From positions 1 through 64,000 of the forward strand of contig ML014122.1 in the NCBI GenBank assembly GCA_003615045.1: a stretch of 64,000 nucleotides of DNA, given 5' to 3'. Positions 10,124 through 19,356 of the stretch are shown here, one piece after another. The notes under the pieces are model-generated. The model was given only the letters and a program-made list of their open reading frames with translations, was not told where the DNA came from and searched no databases. The stretch's first letter is position 1. Each line of letters starts with the position of its first letter. The position numbers and the translations under genes were made by a program. This stretch comes from Caulochytrium protostelioides. Lineage: Eukaryota; Chytridiomycota; Caulochytriomycetes; Caulochytriales; Caulochytriaceae.

Positions 10124-13100
10124 ATGGCCTCGCCCTCGCCCCTCACGGCCGCCGCGGCGCGCACGCCCGTCCGCACGTACTCCGAGACCATGGCCCTCCT
10201 CGACGCCCCGCCCGACATCACACCCGCAACCGTCATCGACGTGCTGCCGGACCTCTGCCGCCGCTTCGAGCGACACGTGCAGCGCGACCCGTCGCGCCGC
10301 GGCTGGCTCGCCGAGCAGCTCGCCCGTCTTGTCGAGGCCATGGACGCCCATGCCGCGGCGGACGGCGGCGGCGCGGGCGGCGGCGGCGGCGCGGCACGGC
10401 TCGAGGCCCCGCGGGCGCCGGTGTGCCCGCCCAAGGGCCCCGCGACGATGGTGCTGCACGGCGAAACCTGGCACGACGACTTTGCGTGGCTCACGCGGCG
10501 CGAGGACCCCGCCGTCCGCGCGTACATCCAGGCCGAGAACGCATACACGGACGCGATGCTCGCAGACACGGGCCCGCTGCAGCGCACGCTGTACAGCGAG
10601 TTCGTGTCCCGGCTCGACGAGGAAGAGGAGACGCCGCGCGTGGCGCTGCCCGACGGGTATGCGTACTTTAGCAAGAAGGTCTCAGGCCAGGAGTACCGCA
10701 TGCACTGCCGCGTGCGCGTCCAGCCAGACGACGCGGGACCCCAGAAGGCCGGCGCGGCGATGGCGACCGTGCTGGACGAGACGGATGAAGCGTCGCAGGC
10801 ACGTGGGCGCGCCAACGACGAGGCCGTGCCGCCGGCGAACGGCGCCTCGGTCGATCCCGACGTCGACGTCTACTTTGACGAGAACGCGATCGCCCTGCTG
10901 CCGCACTTCAAGGATGCCCCGTACTTCAAAGTGGGGTTTCTCAAGCACACGATGGACGGATCGATCCTCGCGTACTCGGTCGACAGCACGGGCAACGAGC
11001 ACTACACGGTGTACTTCATGGAGATGGCGACGCGGACGCATCTGCCCGACCAGATCGCGGATGTCTACGAAGACATGGAGTTCTCGAACGATGGGCGCTG
11101 CGTGTTTTATACTCGGCTCGACGGGACCGAGCGCGCGTACCAGATGCGTGTCCACGTGCTCGGCACCCCGGTCGACGCGGACGTGGTGCTGTACGAAGAG
11201 CCCGACGACATGTTCTTTCTGACGCTCTTCAAGGGCGCCGATACCCAGTTTATTCTCATGTGCTCCAGCGCGCAAATCACGTCCGAGACCCACTACATCT
11301 CGGCGGCCACGGTCCCGTCCGGCCCGCAGGATCTGCATCTGCTGCTGCCGCGCGAGGAAGGCATCCAGTACACGGTGGACAGCCACATCGATGTGTTCTA
11401 CGTGCTCACCAACGAGGGCAGCAAGAACAACTGGCTGTTTACCCTGCCGATCCCCGACGTCGCGGCACGCATCGCCGGCGACCACCCGGCGGCGGCGAAC
11501 AAGGCGTACTATGCCGAGCGCCGCCAGGCGGTGATCGAGCCTCGTGACTTTGTGATGATCGAGACCTTCCACTGCCACGAGCACCACCTGATCGTTTACG
11601 AGCGCAGCAACTGCGTTCCCAACGTCCGCGTCGTCGATCTGCGCGACAATACCTACCACTATATCAGCTTCTCCGACACGGTCTACTCGCTGTACCCAGG
11701 CACGGTCAACGAGGAGGTCGCCGAGCTCACGCGCAGTGTCCAGTTCGGCCACGACACGCATCTCCTGCGGTTCACCTACGGCTCGTTCACCCAGCCCAAG
11801 CAGGTCATCGAGTACAACATGGACACGCGCCAGATGACCGTGCTCAGCGAAGAAAAGGTCCCTGCGGAGCTGCCGTACGACCCCAGCTTCTACGTGAGCC
11901 GCCGGCTCTTTGCGACGGGCCACGACGGCACGGCCGTGCCCATCTCGATCGTGTATCGCCGCGACCTGCTGGGCCAGTGCCAGGCGGAGGGCCGGCCGAG
12001 CCCGATGCTGCTGCACGCGTACGGCGCGTACGGCTCCCTCGTCAACCCCATGTTCTCCTCGACGCGGCTCTCCCTGCTGGACCGCGGGTTCGTGTACGCC
12101 GTCGTGCACACCCGCGGCGGCGGCGACCTGGGGAACGGCTGGTACGAGGACGGCAAGCTCGCCAAGAAGCCCAATACCTTCCACGACTTCATCTCGGCCG
12201 CCGAGCACCTCATCAAGGAAGGCTACACGTCCCCCGAGAAGCTCGCGATCTACGGGCGGTCCGCGGGCGGGCTGCTCATCACCGCGGTGGTGAACATGCG
12301 GCCGGACCTTTTCCGCGCGGCGCTGACGGAAGTGCCCTTTGTCGACGTGATCAACACCATGTCCAATCCGGCGATCCCGTGGACCGCGTACGAGTACGAG
12401 GAATGGGGCAACCCCGAGAACCGCGAGATCTACGATGCCATGAAGACCTACTGCCCGTACACGAACATCTCGGGCCCCACGCTCGCGGCCGAGGGGTACC
12501 CGCATCTGATGGTCATTGGCGGCATGAACGATCCGCGCGTCGCCTTCTTTGAGCCGCTCAAGTACGTCGCCAAGCTGCGCCACCAGAAACGCTTGGCCCA
12601 GCAGGCCTTGCGCGCGCGTGGCGACGACGGCGCAGACAACGACAACAACCTCCGCGGCAACGACAGCAACGACAACGATGACGACCACGCGGAGGCGGAG
12701 CCGCCGGCGACGCCGGGACTTCGACACCGCGGTGCCTCCCAAACTGGTCCGGACCAGCCGCCCCTGCCCGCCGCCGAGCGCATGAGGGCGCGGACGCCGT
12801 CGCGGTCGCCGAGCGCGCGCCTCGTCTCGCCCGCTGCGCGGCGCAGCAGCGAGACCGCGCCGCTCCCTAGCGCCGCGGACGCGACGCCGCCGCCGCCCGC
12901 CGCTGCCGAGCGCGTGATCCTCCTCCGGATCGAAGACGCCGGCCACGGCGGGTCCTCGGGCCAGTATGCGCACCTGGAGGCCCTCACGCAGGAGTATGCG
13001 TTTCTCATCCAGATGGTGGACGCGCCGGTTTCGATGGCGCCGCTGCCAGGACACTCGCTCGTCTCGACGCTGTTCAGCAACTGGATGGTCGAGATGGGCG

Positions 13101-13471
13101 TCCGCGTCGGGACGGGCGTCGCCGGGGGGCTCGACCTCGGGCTCGGGCCCGCAGACCCCCGTCGCGGCGCGTTCGAGCTGGACCGCCGCAGCAGCACCGT
13201 CGGCGAGACGCTGCCGGAAGTGCCGGAACTGGCGGACAGCAGCGATGGCCACGCGGGCGACGCGAGCGCGGGCCGCGGCCCGGTCCGCCACCGCGGCGTG
13301 GAAGCGCGGCGCCCGCCGTCGACGATGGCGGCCTCGCGCATGCACCGCGGACTGCGCGGCAGCGATCCAACGCTGCGGGAGAGCGACCGGCTGGACGTGG
13401 GCCCCGCCGACGCGCACCGGTACGATAAGCGGTCGAGTCGTCTGCTCGGGTGGATCAGCCAGCGATGGTAG
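10124..13471 (+). CDS. Oligopeptidase B-like serine peptidase (family S9A) with insert and C-terminal extension
   Basis: A single exon encodes 1115 residues. An N-terminal region is followed by WHDDFAWLTRREDPAV (from ~residue 112), which opens the prolyl-oligopeptidase beta-propeller. The alpha/beta-hydrolase domain carries the triad: Ser713 in GRSAGG, Asp803 in GGMNDPRV and His941 in EDAGHGG. TEVPFVDVINTMSNP and YEYEEWGNP are typical of oligopeptidase B, which cleaves small peptides after Arg or Lys. Family members are ~700-750 residues long. The excess here is a Gly/Ala-rich N-terminal loop, a ~105-residue acidic/Ser/Pro insert (about 823-928) between the catalytic Asp and His, and a ~125-residue C-terminal tail without recognisable domains. 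The flanking catalytic sequence is intact, so activity is plausible. Cytosolic location is assumed because no signal peptide is seen. The start at 10124 is favoured by GCCATGG context; a later Met at residue 23 is possible. Confidence 0.92.
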   Translation: MASPSPLTAAAARTPVRTYSETMALLDAPPDITPATVIDVLPDLCRRFERHVQRDPSRRGWLAEQLARLVEAMDAHAAADGGGAGGGGGAARLEAPRAPVCPPKGPATMVLHGETWHDDFAWLTRREDPAVRAYIQAENAYTDAMLADTGPLQRTLYSEFVSRLDEEEETPRVALPDGYAYFSKKVSGQEYRMHCRVRVQPDDAGPQKAGAAMATVLDETDEASQARGRANDEAVPPANGASVDPDVDVYFDENAIALLPHFKDAPYFKVGFLKHTMDGSILAYSVDSTGNEHYTVYFMEMATRTHLPDQIADVYEDMEFSNDGRCVFYTRLDGTERAYQMRVHVLGTPVDADVVLYEEPDDMFFLTLFKGADTQFILMCSSAQITSETHYISAATVPSGPQDLHLLLPREEGIQYTVDSHIDVFYVLTNEGSKNNWLFTLPIPDVAARIAGDHPAAANKAYYAERRQAVIEPRDFVMIETFHCHEHHLIVYERSNCVPNVRVVDLRDNTYHYISFSDTVYSLYPGTVNEEVAELTRSVQFGHDTHLLRFTYGSFTQPKQVIEYNMDTRQMTVLSEEKVPAELPYDPSFYVSRRLFATGHDGTAVPISIVYRRDLLGQCQAEGRPSPMLLHAYGAYGSLVNPMFSSTRLSLLDRGFVYAVVHTRGGGDLGNGWYEDGKLAKKPNTFHDFISAAEHLIKEGYTSPEKLAIYGRSAGGLLITAVVNMRPDLFRAALTEVPFVDVINTMSNPAIPWTAYEYEEWGNPENREIYDAMKTYCPYTNISGPTLAAEGYPHLMVIGGMNDPRVAFFEPLKYVAKLRHQKRLAQQALRARGDDGADNDNNLRGNDSNDNDDDHAEAEPPATPGLRHRGASQTGPDQPPLPAAERMRARTPSRSPSARLVSPAARRSSETAPLPSAADATPPPPAAAERVILLRIEDAGHGGSSGQYAHLEALTQEYAFLIQMVDAPVSMAPLPGHSLVSTLFSNWMVEMGVRVGTGVAGGLDLGLGPADPRRGAFELDRRSSTVGETLPEVPELADSSDGHAGDASAGRGPVRHRGVEARRPPSTMAASRMHRGLRGSDPTLRESDRLDVGPADAHRYDKRSSRLLGWISQRW

Positions 13472-13607
13472 CCACTGGAGCTGCTGTGTCCTTCTACCAA
13501 GCGTTATATTGTTTTTCAGGTGTATGGGAGATGGATGGATGTGAGCATACAGACCGTATGGGGGGTCCTCAGAGGACGTTCGCAAGCGTTTCCGCAGACA
13601 GGGGGGC

Positions 13608-14884
13608 TTAGATTCTTGCGCGTTGTTTGGTCTCAAAGAAGCTGCTCGTTCGTCGACCAGAGCATCAACCACCATGGCATAAAGGTGTGAGTACGGACGG
13701 AAGTCGTGAAGGATGATGACCACAGATTAGCCGCAGCGCATTTCACAAAAAAAAAGGACCACGTTACCTTTTGATCAGCGTGACTTGAAGGAAGCAGACG
13801 CCAAAGAGGAGGACCGTTTGGAAGAGCGACCACCACAGCACACGGGAATTGGTGCTCTTGGCGGCTAGTGACGGACAACAACAGAAAATAGTCAGTATGA
13901 GTCACGTATCGTCGTTTCGGTTTGGTCAAACGCTCGTCGTTCACACGTGGATAGCGATTTCTGCGATGATGCTCCGAGGCCTAGGGAGAGATGGATCGCC
14001 CGTCGAGACATCAAGCATCATTGACTTGAAATTGTCACTTACTGCGTGAATGGGTGGCCTCACGGGCCACCATGTACTTTTGCTCGTCAATAATGCCGCG
14101 CAGGCCGTTCAAGACTTCCGCCACCGCGGTCTCCACGGGGGCATGGTCATCTGAAGCACACGTCATCGCATCAAAAGACGGCAATAGCATACCACACATC
14201 ATCAAGTTCAAGCGCACCACGTGAGTGGATTGATGCATCACCTCCGATGCGGCGTCATTCGCAATCCTTTACTGGGTGACCCAGAACGTACCTTTGGTGC
14301 CGGCATACTTGTTTTTGAGCTTGATCAGCTCATCGGGCCCCTGCACAATGAAGGAGATGGTTTTGGCTGCATCCGGCAAATCCCAACGAGACATGTCAAT
14401 GTCATCAAGCAATCATCCGGTGAGTGGTTACTTTTTGGGCATCTGCTGGGCTATATCCGCGAGCTCTCCGATGGCGGGAAGCGGTCGTCTGGATGACGCG
14501 CGGCGCGTCGCCCGCAGGGATCGCACCGAGGCGACACTTACGATGATGGCTGGACTGGGCATTGTCGAAGCAGTAGAGGTAGCTCCCCTCGAGCTCGGCA
14601 TTGAACCCGAACGTCGAGGTCGTCTCGCGGTTCACCGAGTGGATCAGCCGGCCGAGCGGGTCCTTCAGCCGGAAATCCACGTCGAGGTGGCCGCCTTCAG
14701 AGACCTGGTACGAGAGGTCGAGGCGCTCGCCCTTCTTCAGCACCTCGACGTAGCACTGCTGCTCGTAGGTGTTGATGCGCGTCGTGAACGCGTTGAACGC
14801 CGCCGCGGGCAGCACGTGCGCCACGAGTAGGATCGCCCATGCCCACAGAAGGGCCCCTGGCGCGAGCGCGCGGCCGCCGGCCAT
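13608..14884 (-). CDS. p24/EMP24-family cargo receptor, five exons
   Basis: I join exons 14884-14542, 14366-14292, 14150-14043, 13864-13768 and 13641-13608. All junctions are GT-AG with matching phase (donors GTAAGT, GTACGT, GTAAGT, GTAACG), giving 218 residues, the usual p24 length. Residues 1-29 are a signal peptide. The lumenal GOLD domain has the disulfide pair Cys44 (EQQCYVEVL) and Cys105 (GSYLYCFDN) and the block PKTISFIVQGPDE. A helical stalk (DEQKYMVAREATH) leads to STNSRVLWWSLFQ and one membrane helix. The short cytosolic tail, SFFETKQRARI, carries the FF motif that binds COPII/COPI coats. p24 proteins cycle between ER and Golgi and select cargo such as GPI-anchored proteins. The last exon codes only for the tail and stop. 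The subfamily (alpha, beta, gamma or delta) cannot be fixed by eye. The gene converges with the oligopeptidase, 136 bases away. Confidence 0.9.
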
Positions 14885-15577
14885 CGTTGGTCGAAGTCGT
14901 CGAAGTCGCTCCAACTCGCTCGGGAGACCACGGCGCGATACGCGATGGAGTCGATCGCTCGCGCGCACCAACAAGAAAAACCAAAGAGCGCGGTCGACAC
15001 GTGGGCGCGGCGAAGCGGCAGGAAGGGTCGGGTCCAGGGCAGAGGCGGCGTGGGGAGCGCCTCCCGATCCAGCGCTATCACGTCCACGTGGCCACGCACC
15101 ACGCGGCGGCCGCTTCGCCGTTGGGCTGCCGGGTGCCACCGAGCGCCGAAACCGCGCGCCGCACCCTCGCGGCACGACGCGCTTAGATCGCCGGTCCGTC
15201 CGTTAGACCGTCCGTATCGTCGCCAGTGCCGCTGCGCTCGCGCCGCCGTCTCGGGTGACGCCCTGAATTCCCAGCGACGGGCCGCGGACCGCGCGGCCAC
15301 GCGAGACGGAGATGTGGCGCTGTCGCCGCCGCGGCGGATCGCAACCTGCCGGGGCCTGGGCTCGCGGGAAACAGTTGAGACCGCGCCACCGGCAAGTGTG
15401 AAAGAGCGACAAAGCGCCGCGAAGCCGGCTGCCCCCACCACCCAGACCGAGTCCTGCTCGGACGACGCGCGGGTCGCTGCCGACACCGCCCAGCGAGGCC
15501 ACCGTTCTCGCGCGCCAGAAACATCGGGTGGGATCCAGGCATGTTTAAATAAAGAGTCGAAATAAAGAGAGAGAGAC
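14885..15577. other. Intergenic region p24-TSR1
   Basis: This region lies upstream of the p24 start and downstream of the TSR1 stop, both on the minus strand. It is GC-rich and has long shadow frames but no gene I can support. An A-rich purine tract with two AATAAA-like words (about 15543-15576) abuts the TSR1 stop; it is on the plus strand, so it is not a minus-strand poly(A) signal. Confidence 0.45.
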
Positions 15578-18277
15578 TTATTGGGACGCCGGCTTGAAGG
15601 CCAGCTCGCCCGGACGGTACACACGCGTCGTATATTTGGGGAAGACGCGCTTCCAGAGATCCAAGCAAACCGTGTCCTGCTGGTGGATCTGGTCGTCGAA
15701 GCGGCACTTCATGTAGCCGTGGGTGCCCAACGGCTCGACAATATGCCCGGTGCGGCCGCGCTTCGTCCACAGCTCCACCGGCTTGAAGTAGTTGATGTCC
15801 TCCGTGTTGAAGAACATGTGGCGGATCACGGCCGTGCGCTTGTGCACCTTGAACGGGTAGCCGGTGAGGATCACGCGCTTCACGACGATGCGCGAGGTGT
15901 CGTGGTCAATGAGTGAGCCCGTCGCCGTCAGCGCCAGCGGGCCCTCCTCGCCGATCACGGCGTCGCGCTCGACCTGCATCGTCGCATCGTCGTCGTCACC
16001 GCGCGGGGTCGCAGCCGCGCGAGGGGTGAAGAGGAGCGCGGGGGCCGCCCGCTCGAAGAAGGCGGGCAGGTAGCACGAGGCCACGTGGGCGCCGTCCGGG
16101 TTGAAGAACCGCTCGAACTTGTGGACGTTGTTGGTCCCGCCCTTCGTGGCCGTCGAGTAGATGGGCTGCACCCAGAACCGGCGGAAGCCCACTTGCATGA
16201 TCACCGGGTCCTTCGACTTGATCACCAGGTCGTGATTCTGGATGTCGGTCTCGGTATCGGCCGAGATCGAGCTGAGGTTCGCGCTGAGGCGGGACAGGTT
16301 AAAGTTGCACAGCGTCATCTTCTGCTCCAGCGGCAGCAGCCCGTAGACGACAAACGCCGTGCCGGAGCGGATAATCGTCTCGAGCGACTTCGGAACCGCG
16401 CGGATGTAGAGGTGCACCAGGGTGCCCACAACCGCCGCGTCAGCTTCGAGGTCGACTTCGTCATCGGGCTCCATCGCATCGGCATCCGCGTCCGGGTCGA
16501 AGGCATGGCCCGGCTTGATCTTGCCCGAGGTCACGGCATGGTGGAGCTGCTTCCAGTGACGCATTTCGTAGATCCGGCCATAGTCCACGGGCAGGTCCTC
16601 GTAGGGGTCCCACGGCGACGTGCGGAAGCTCGCCACCGAGCGGTAGCGCGCCAGACGGTAGCGCAGCGGGACCTCGCGGGGGAAATCAATCTCGTCCGGG
16701 AACTCCTGGTCCTCCTTAGCAGCATGCAGACGCGCGCGGTAGGCCTGCTCGTCGCGCTGCGCATCGAACTGCGAGTCGTCAAAGTGAACAGACTTGCGCG
16801 GCGCGGTCGTCGCCGAGCCGGCGGTCGTCTCGGCATCGTCCGCGTCGGACACGCTGCCATCGTCCGAGTATTCCTCGTGCGCCTCGCCGTCGTCCATGGC
16901 CTCGTCGTCGCTGTTGGCCATCATGTGGCGGCGCGGCTTGTGGGTGCTCGGGCGCTGGCTGTCGGGCTTCAGCACCTCGAAGTCGTCTTCGCCAGCGACG
17001 ACGGGCGCGTCGGAGGCCTTGATGATCTGATCGTCCGCGAGCCAGGCCGACTGGTACTCGCTGGTGCCCTTGGGCACCCACACGGTCTTGCCGTCCGGCT
17101 GGGGCGTGGCGCCAACGCGGGACGCCGCCTCCTGCTCGGCGAGCTGCTGCGCGCGCTTCAGCTTGGCGACGCGGCGGTCCGCCGCATCGAGCTCCTCATC
17201 GGTCGGCCACGTCTGCTCGGCGTCCAGCGCATCCGGCTGGCGGTCGACCTGCAGACTCTCACGGGCCGCGGGATCCGCGGGGAACGCGGACAGCAGCTGC
17301 TCCTGTGCGTCCGGGTCGTGTCGGTTGACGTTCGTGGTGATGCGCTCGATCTCAAAATCACCGTGGTCGGGGATGTGCACGAGGTGGCCCGCGGACAGGT
17401 TGGCGCCGCGCAGGTAGCCCGTGACCTTGAGGGTGCCGGTCTCGGCGCTCGCGTCGGCGGCCGCTTCGGCCGCGTCGCTCGGCGCGACAAACGCTGCCGA
17501 CTGGGCAAACACGTACGGGTGGTACTGGCGCCAGGTGAGGCCCTTCAGGTGCTGCGAGCACAGCACGAGCTTTAGCTTGCGCAGATCGGTCTGGTTTGTC
17601 AGGTCGAACGGCTTGTGCTCACAGCTGGGGAAGTGGTGTAGCATGTATGTGCGCAGCGCCTTGGTCGCGTTGGCGTGGTCTTTGGGACCCAGCGTGCCGA
17701 GGTGCTGCACGACGGTCAGGTAGTTGGTCAAGCCCTGACTCTTGATGGCCGTCATCAGGCGCTCACCAGCGACGTCGACTTCCTCGAGCGCACTGACAAC
17801 AAACAGCACAAAGTCGGCGGCCTTGACGGCGTCGAGGATCGGCAGCAGCGATCGCGTGTTGCACGGAAAGAACCCCAGCTTCTGCTTGTCGTGCTGCAGC
17901 GTGTACGTGCCCAGCTGGTGCTCGGGCACGGGGACGTCGGCATCGCGGAACACGGCCTCGACGACGGCTTGCGGCTGTACGTCCCCGCAGAGCGGCACGA
18001 CGACGATGTGCTTCGTGACGCCGTGCGCGCCCTGGAAGAGCCGGTTCTGGCGCTGGACTTCGGCGCGCTTGTTGTCGCCGATCAGCTTGCTGTGGTTGCG
18101 GCGGGCATGGCGGCCCTGGTCCTCGACAAGCTTGCTGTGGTGCGCGGCGGCATGGCGGCTCGGCACCTTGCCCTTGGCGGCATCGCGCAGCGCGCCCTTT
18201 GTCGCGTGCCGCGTCTTGTAGGCTTTGTTGTGCTGCTTCAAGCCGCCGGGGCGGTGACTATACGCGGGCGACGGCAT
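15578..18277 (-). CDS. TSR1: TSR1, 40S ribosome biogenesis factor
   Basis: A single exon encodes 899 residues, with ATG at 18277-18275 and TAA at 15580-15578. The N terminus (HRPGGLKQHNKAYKTRHATK) is the basic nuclear leader typical of Tsr1. A GTPase-like fold follows (HIVVVPLCGDVQPQAVVEAV), with VLFVVSALEEVDVAGE and the AARP2CN block near residues 225-310 (LKLVLCSQHLKGLTWRQYHP). After an acidic, low-complexity middle, the conserved C-terminal BMS1/TSR1 domain starts near residue 526 (EIDFPREVPLRYRLARYRS) and runs to the end (KYTTRVYRPGELAF). Tsr1 is related to the GTPase Bms1 but lacks GTP-binding motifs, and none are seen here. It blocks premature initiation-factor binding on late pre-40S particles. 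Length is slightly above the ~790-800 of yeast and human. Confidence 0.95.
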   Translation of the reverse strand: MPSPAYSHRPGGLKQHNKAYKTRHATKGALRDAAKGKVPSRHAAAHHSKLVEDQGRHARRNHSKLIGDNKRAEVQRQNRLFQGAHGVTKHIVVVPLCGDVQPQAVVEAVFRDADVPVPEHQLGTYTLQHDKQKLGFFPCNTRSLLPILDAVKAADFVLFVVSALEEVDVAGERLMTAIKSQGLTNYLTVVQHLGTLGPKDHANATKALRTYMLHHFPSCEHKPFDLTNQTDLRKLKLVLCSQHLKGLTWRQYHPYVFAQSAAFVAPSDAAEAAADASAETGTLKVTGYLRGANLSAGHLVHIPDHGDFEIERITTNVNRHDPDAQEQLLSAFPADPAARESLQVDRQPDALDAEQTWPTDEELDAADRRVAKLKRAQQLAEQEAASRVGATPQPDGKTVWVPKGTSEYQSAWLADDQIIKASDAPVVAGEDDFEVLKPDSQRPSTHKPRRHMMANSDDEAMDDGEAHEEYSDDGSVSDADDAETTAGSATTAPRKSVHFDDSQFDAQRDEQAYRARLHAAKEDQEFPDEIDFPREVPLRYRLARYRSVASFRTSPWDPYEDLPVDYGRIYEMRHWKQLHHAVTSGKIKPGHAFDPDADADAMEPDDEVDLEADAAVVGTLVHLYIRAVPKSLETIIRSGTAFVVYGLLPLEQKMTLCNFNLSRLSANLSSISADTETDIQNHDLVIKSKDPVIMQVGFRRFWVQPIYSTATKGGTNNVHKFERFFNPDGAHVASCYLPAFFERAAPALLFTPRAAATPRGDDDDATMQVERDAVIGEEGPLALTATGSLIDHDTSRIVVKRVILTGYPFKVHKRTAVIRHMFFNTEDINYFKPVELWTKRGRTGHIVEPLGTHGYMKCRFDDQIHQQDTVCLDLWKRVFPKYTTRVYRPGELAFKPASQ

Positions 18278-19356
18278 GGTGCTCGCTCCCAAAGCGTCAG
18301 AGCCAGGTGGGGCGGGGTTGGGGGTTGGGGGTTGGGAAGGCCGCGAGGTACCTTCCGGAGACTGGGAGGAACAAGCCGTACGACGCCTGTTCCGTCGACG
18401 CAACGAGGGGAGACGGGAGAGCACAGTCTGCAGTACGATGCGGCCCTGAGAGGTACCGCGTGATCCAGGCGTCCGCACGACGACGGCGACGACGTCTCAA
18501 GCTGCGATGCGGCACTCGCTCTCAGCGGAGTTTAATCCAGCGGCTGAGTCTCGACTCGTGGCGCCACTCAGGACTCCGTTCATGCCCGCCAGATGTCTGG
18601 AGCGGCGACCACGTTTCGTATCGAGCCCGTCTCGCCTGACGCCTTCGACATGGCCACTCGGCGTGGGCAGCCCAGCTGGTCGCTCGGCCGGCGCAGCGCA
18701 TCGTGTGGCCCTGCCGAGGGAGTCAGCGGCGCACGGGACACCGCGGCGAGGCCCACGACCCCACGACCCCCGAGCCTGAGCCCAGCCGAGCGCCGCGAGT
18801 GCCGCCGCAACTCCGCACCCCCGGCCGAAACCCCGCTGCCCGGCGGGGATCGGAGGTCCCACTGAGGGACCGGCGTCGGCCTCCGGCGTTTTGGAGGTGG
18901 CGGGTTCGAACCTCGGTGAGCTCATATTTCTTTTAGTCGACCACCAGGGGCGGCAGCGTCGCCGAATGCGACAGAGGCGGGTAGGGCACAGCACTTTGCC
19001 GTCGGCGCACCACCATGCCACCACACCCAAGGGTCCCACGCGACGCCGCCTCGCCGTCGGGCACGTGATCACCGCGTGATCGCTCGCAACGCCAGGAGGA
19101 CCCCCCGTCCTGCGCGTATAAATAACGCAGGGGACGCGCCTGATGGCCCGCCGCGTGTCCTATGGGTCCATCTCTCCCGTTGCTTTCATGCGGCCGCCGG
19201 ATGAACGCCGGATGACGTCGTTTCACGGATCTCTCGCTCCTGATCTCTGGCCCTTGGTCCATGACCCCTGCCCCTGCGGACCCCGTTCCCCTCCCCAGCG
19301 CCCTCGACCTCGAGCTTTGGCTTCGTCCGAACCCTTGGATCTGACGGCGGCCACCC
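18278..19356. other. Divergent intergenic region TSR1 / SDHAF1-like
   Basis: This is 1,079 bases between divergent genes, likely holding both promoters. A perfect B-box-like GGTTCGAACC at 18911 is followed by a T-rich tract, but I cannot fold a credible tRNA around it. A TATA element lies at 19117 (listed separately). No further gene is seen. Confidence 0.45.
19117..19124 (+). promoter_or_regulatory. TATA box upstream of the SDHAF1-like gene
   Basis: TATAAATA occurs in otherwise GC-rich DNA 233 bases before the chosen ATG. It is one of the few TATA-like words in any upstream region here. A start site ~30 bases downstream would give a 5' leader of about 200 bases. Confidence 0.4.

Noticed and set aside
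9411-11222. Long plus-strand open frame overlapping the oligopeptidase start
   Set aside because: It is Arg/Pro/Ser/Thr-rich and becomes an alternative frame of the conserved peptidase, so it is a GC-driven shadow.
10682-13723. 1013-codon open frame antisense to the oligopeptidase
   Set aside because: It is an antisense shadow rich in Arg, Val, His and Ala with no domain. The plus strand encodes the conserved catalytic triad in this interval.
14405-14460. Read-through or extra exon (AQKVTTHRMIA) in the p24 gene
   Set aside because: It runs into a stop. Joining 14542 directly to 14366 gives the conserved PKTISF block in phase, so this is intron.
18770-18930. Possible tRNA gene around GGTTCGAACC at 18911 on the plus strand
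   Set aside because: The B-box is perfect and a T-rich tract follows, but the T stem has a mismatch. No A box lies at the right distance and no 5' strand pairs cleanly with the putative acceptor TGAGCTC unless a long intron is assumed.
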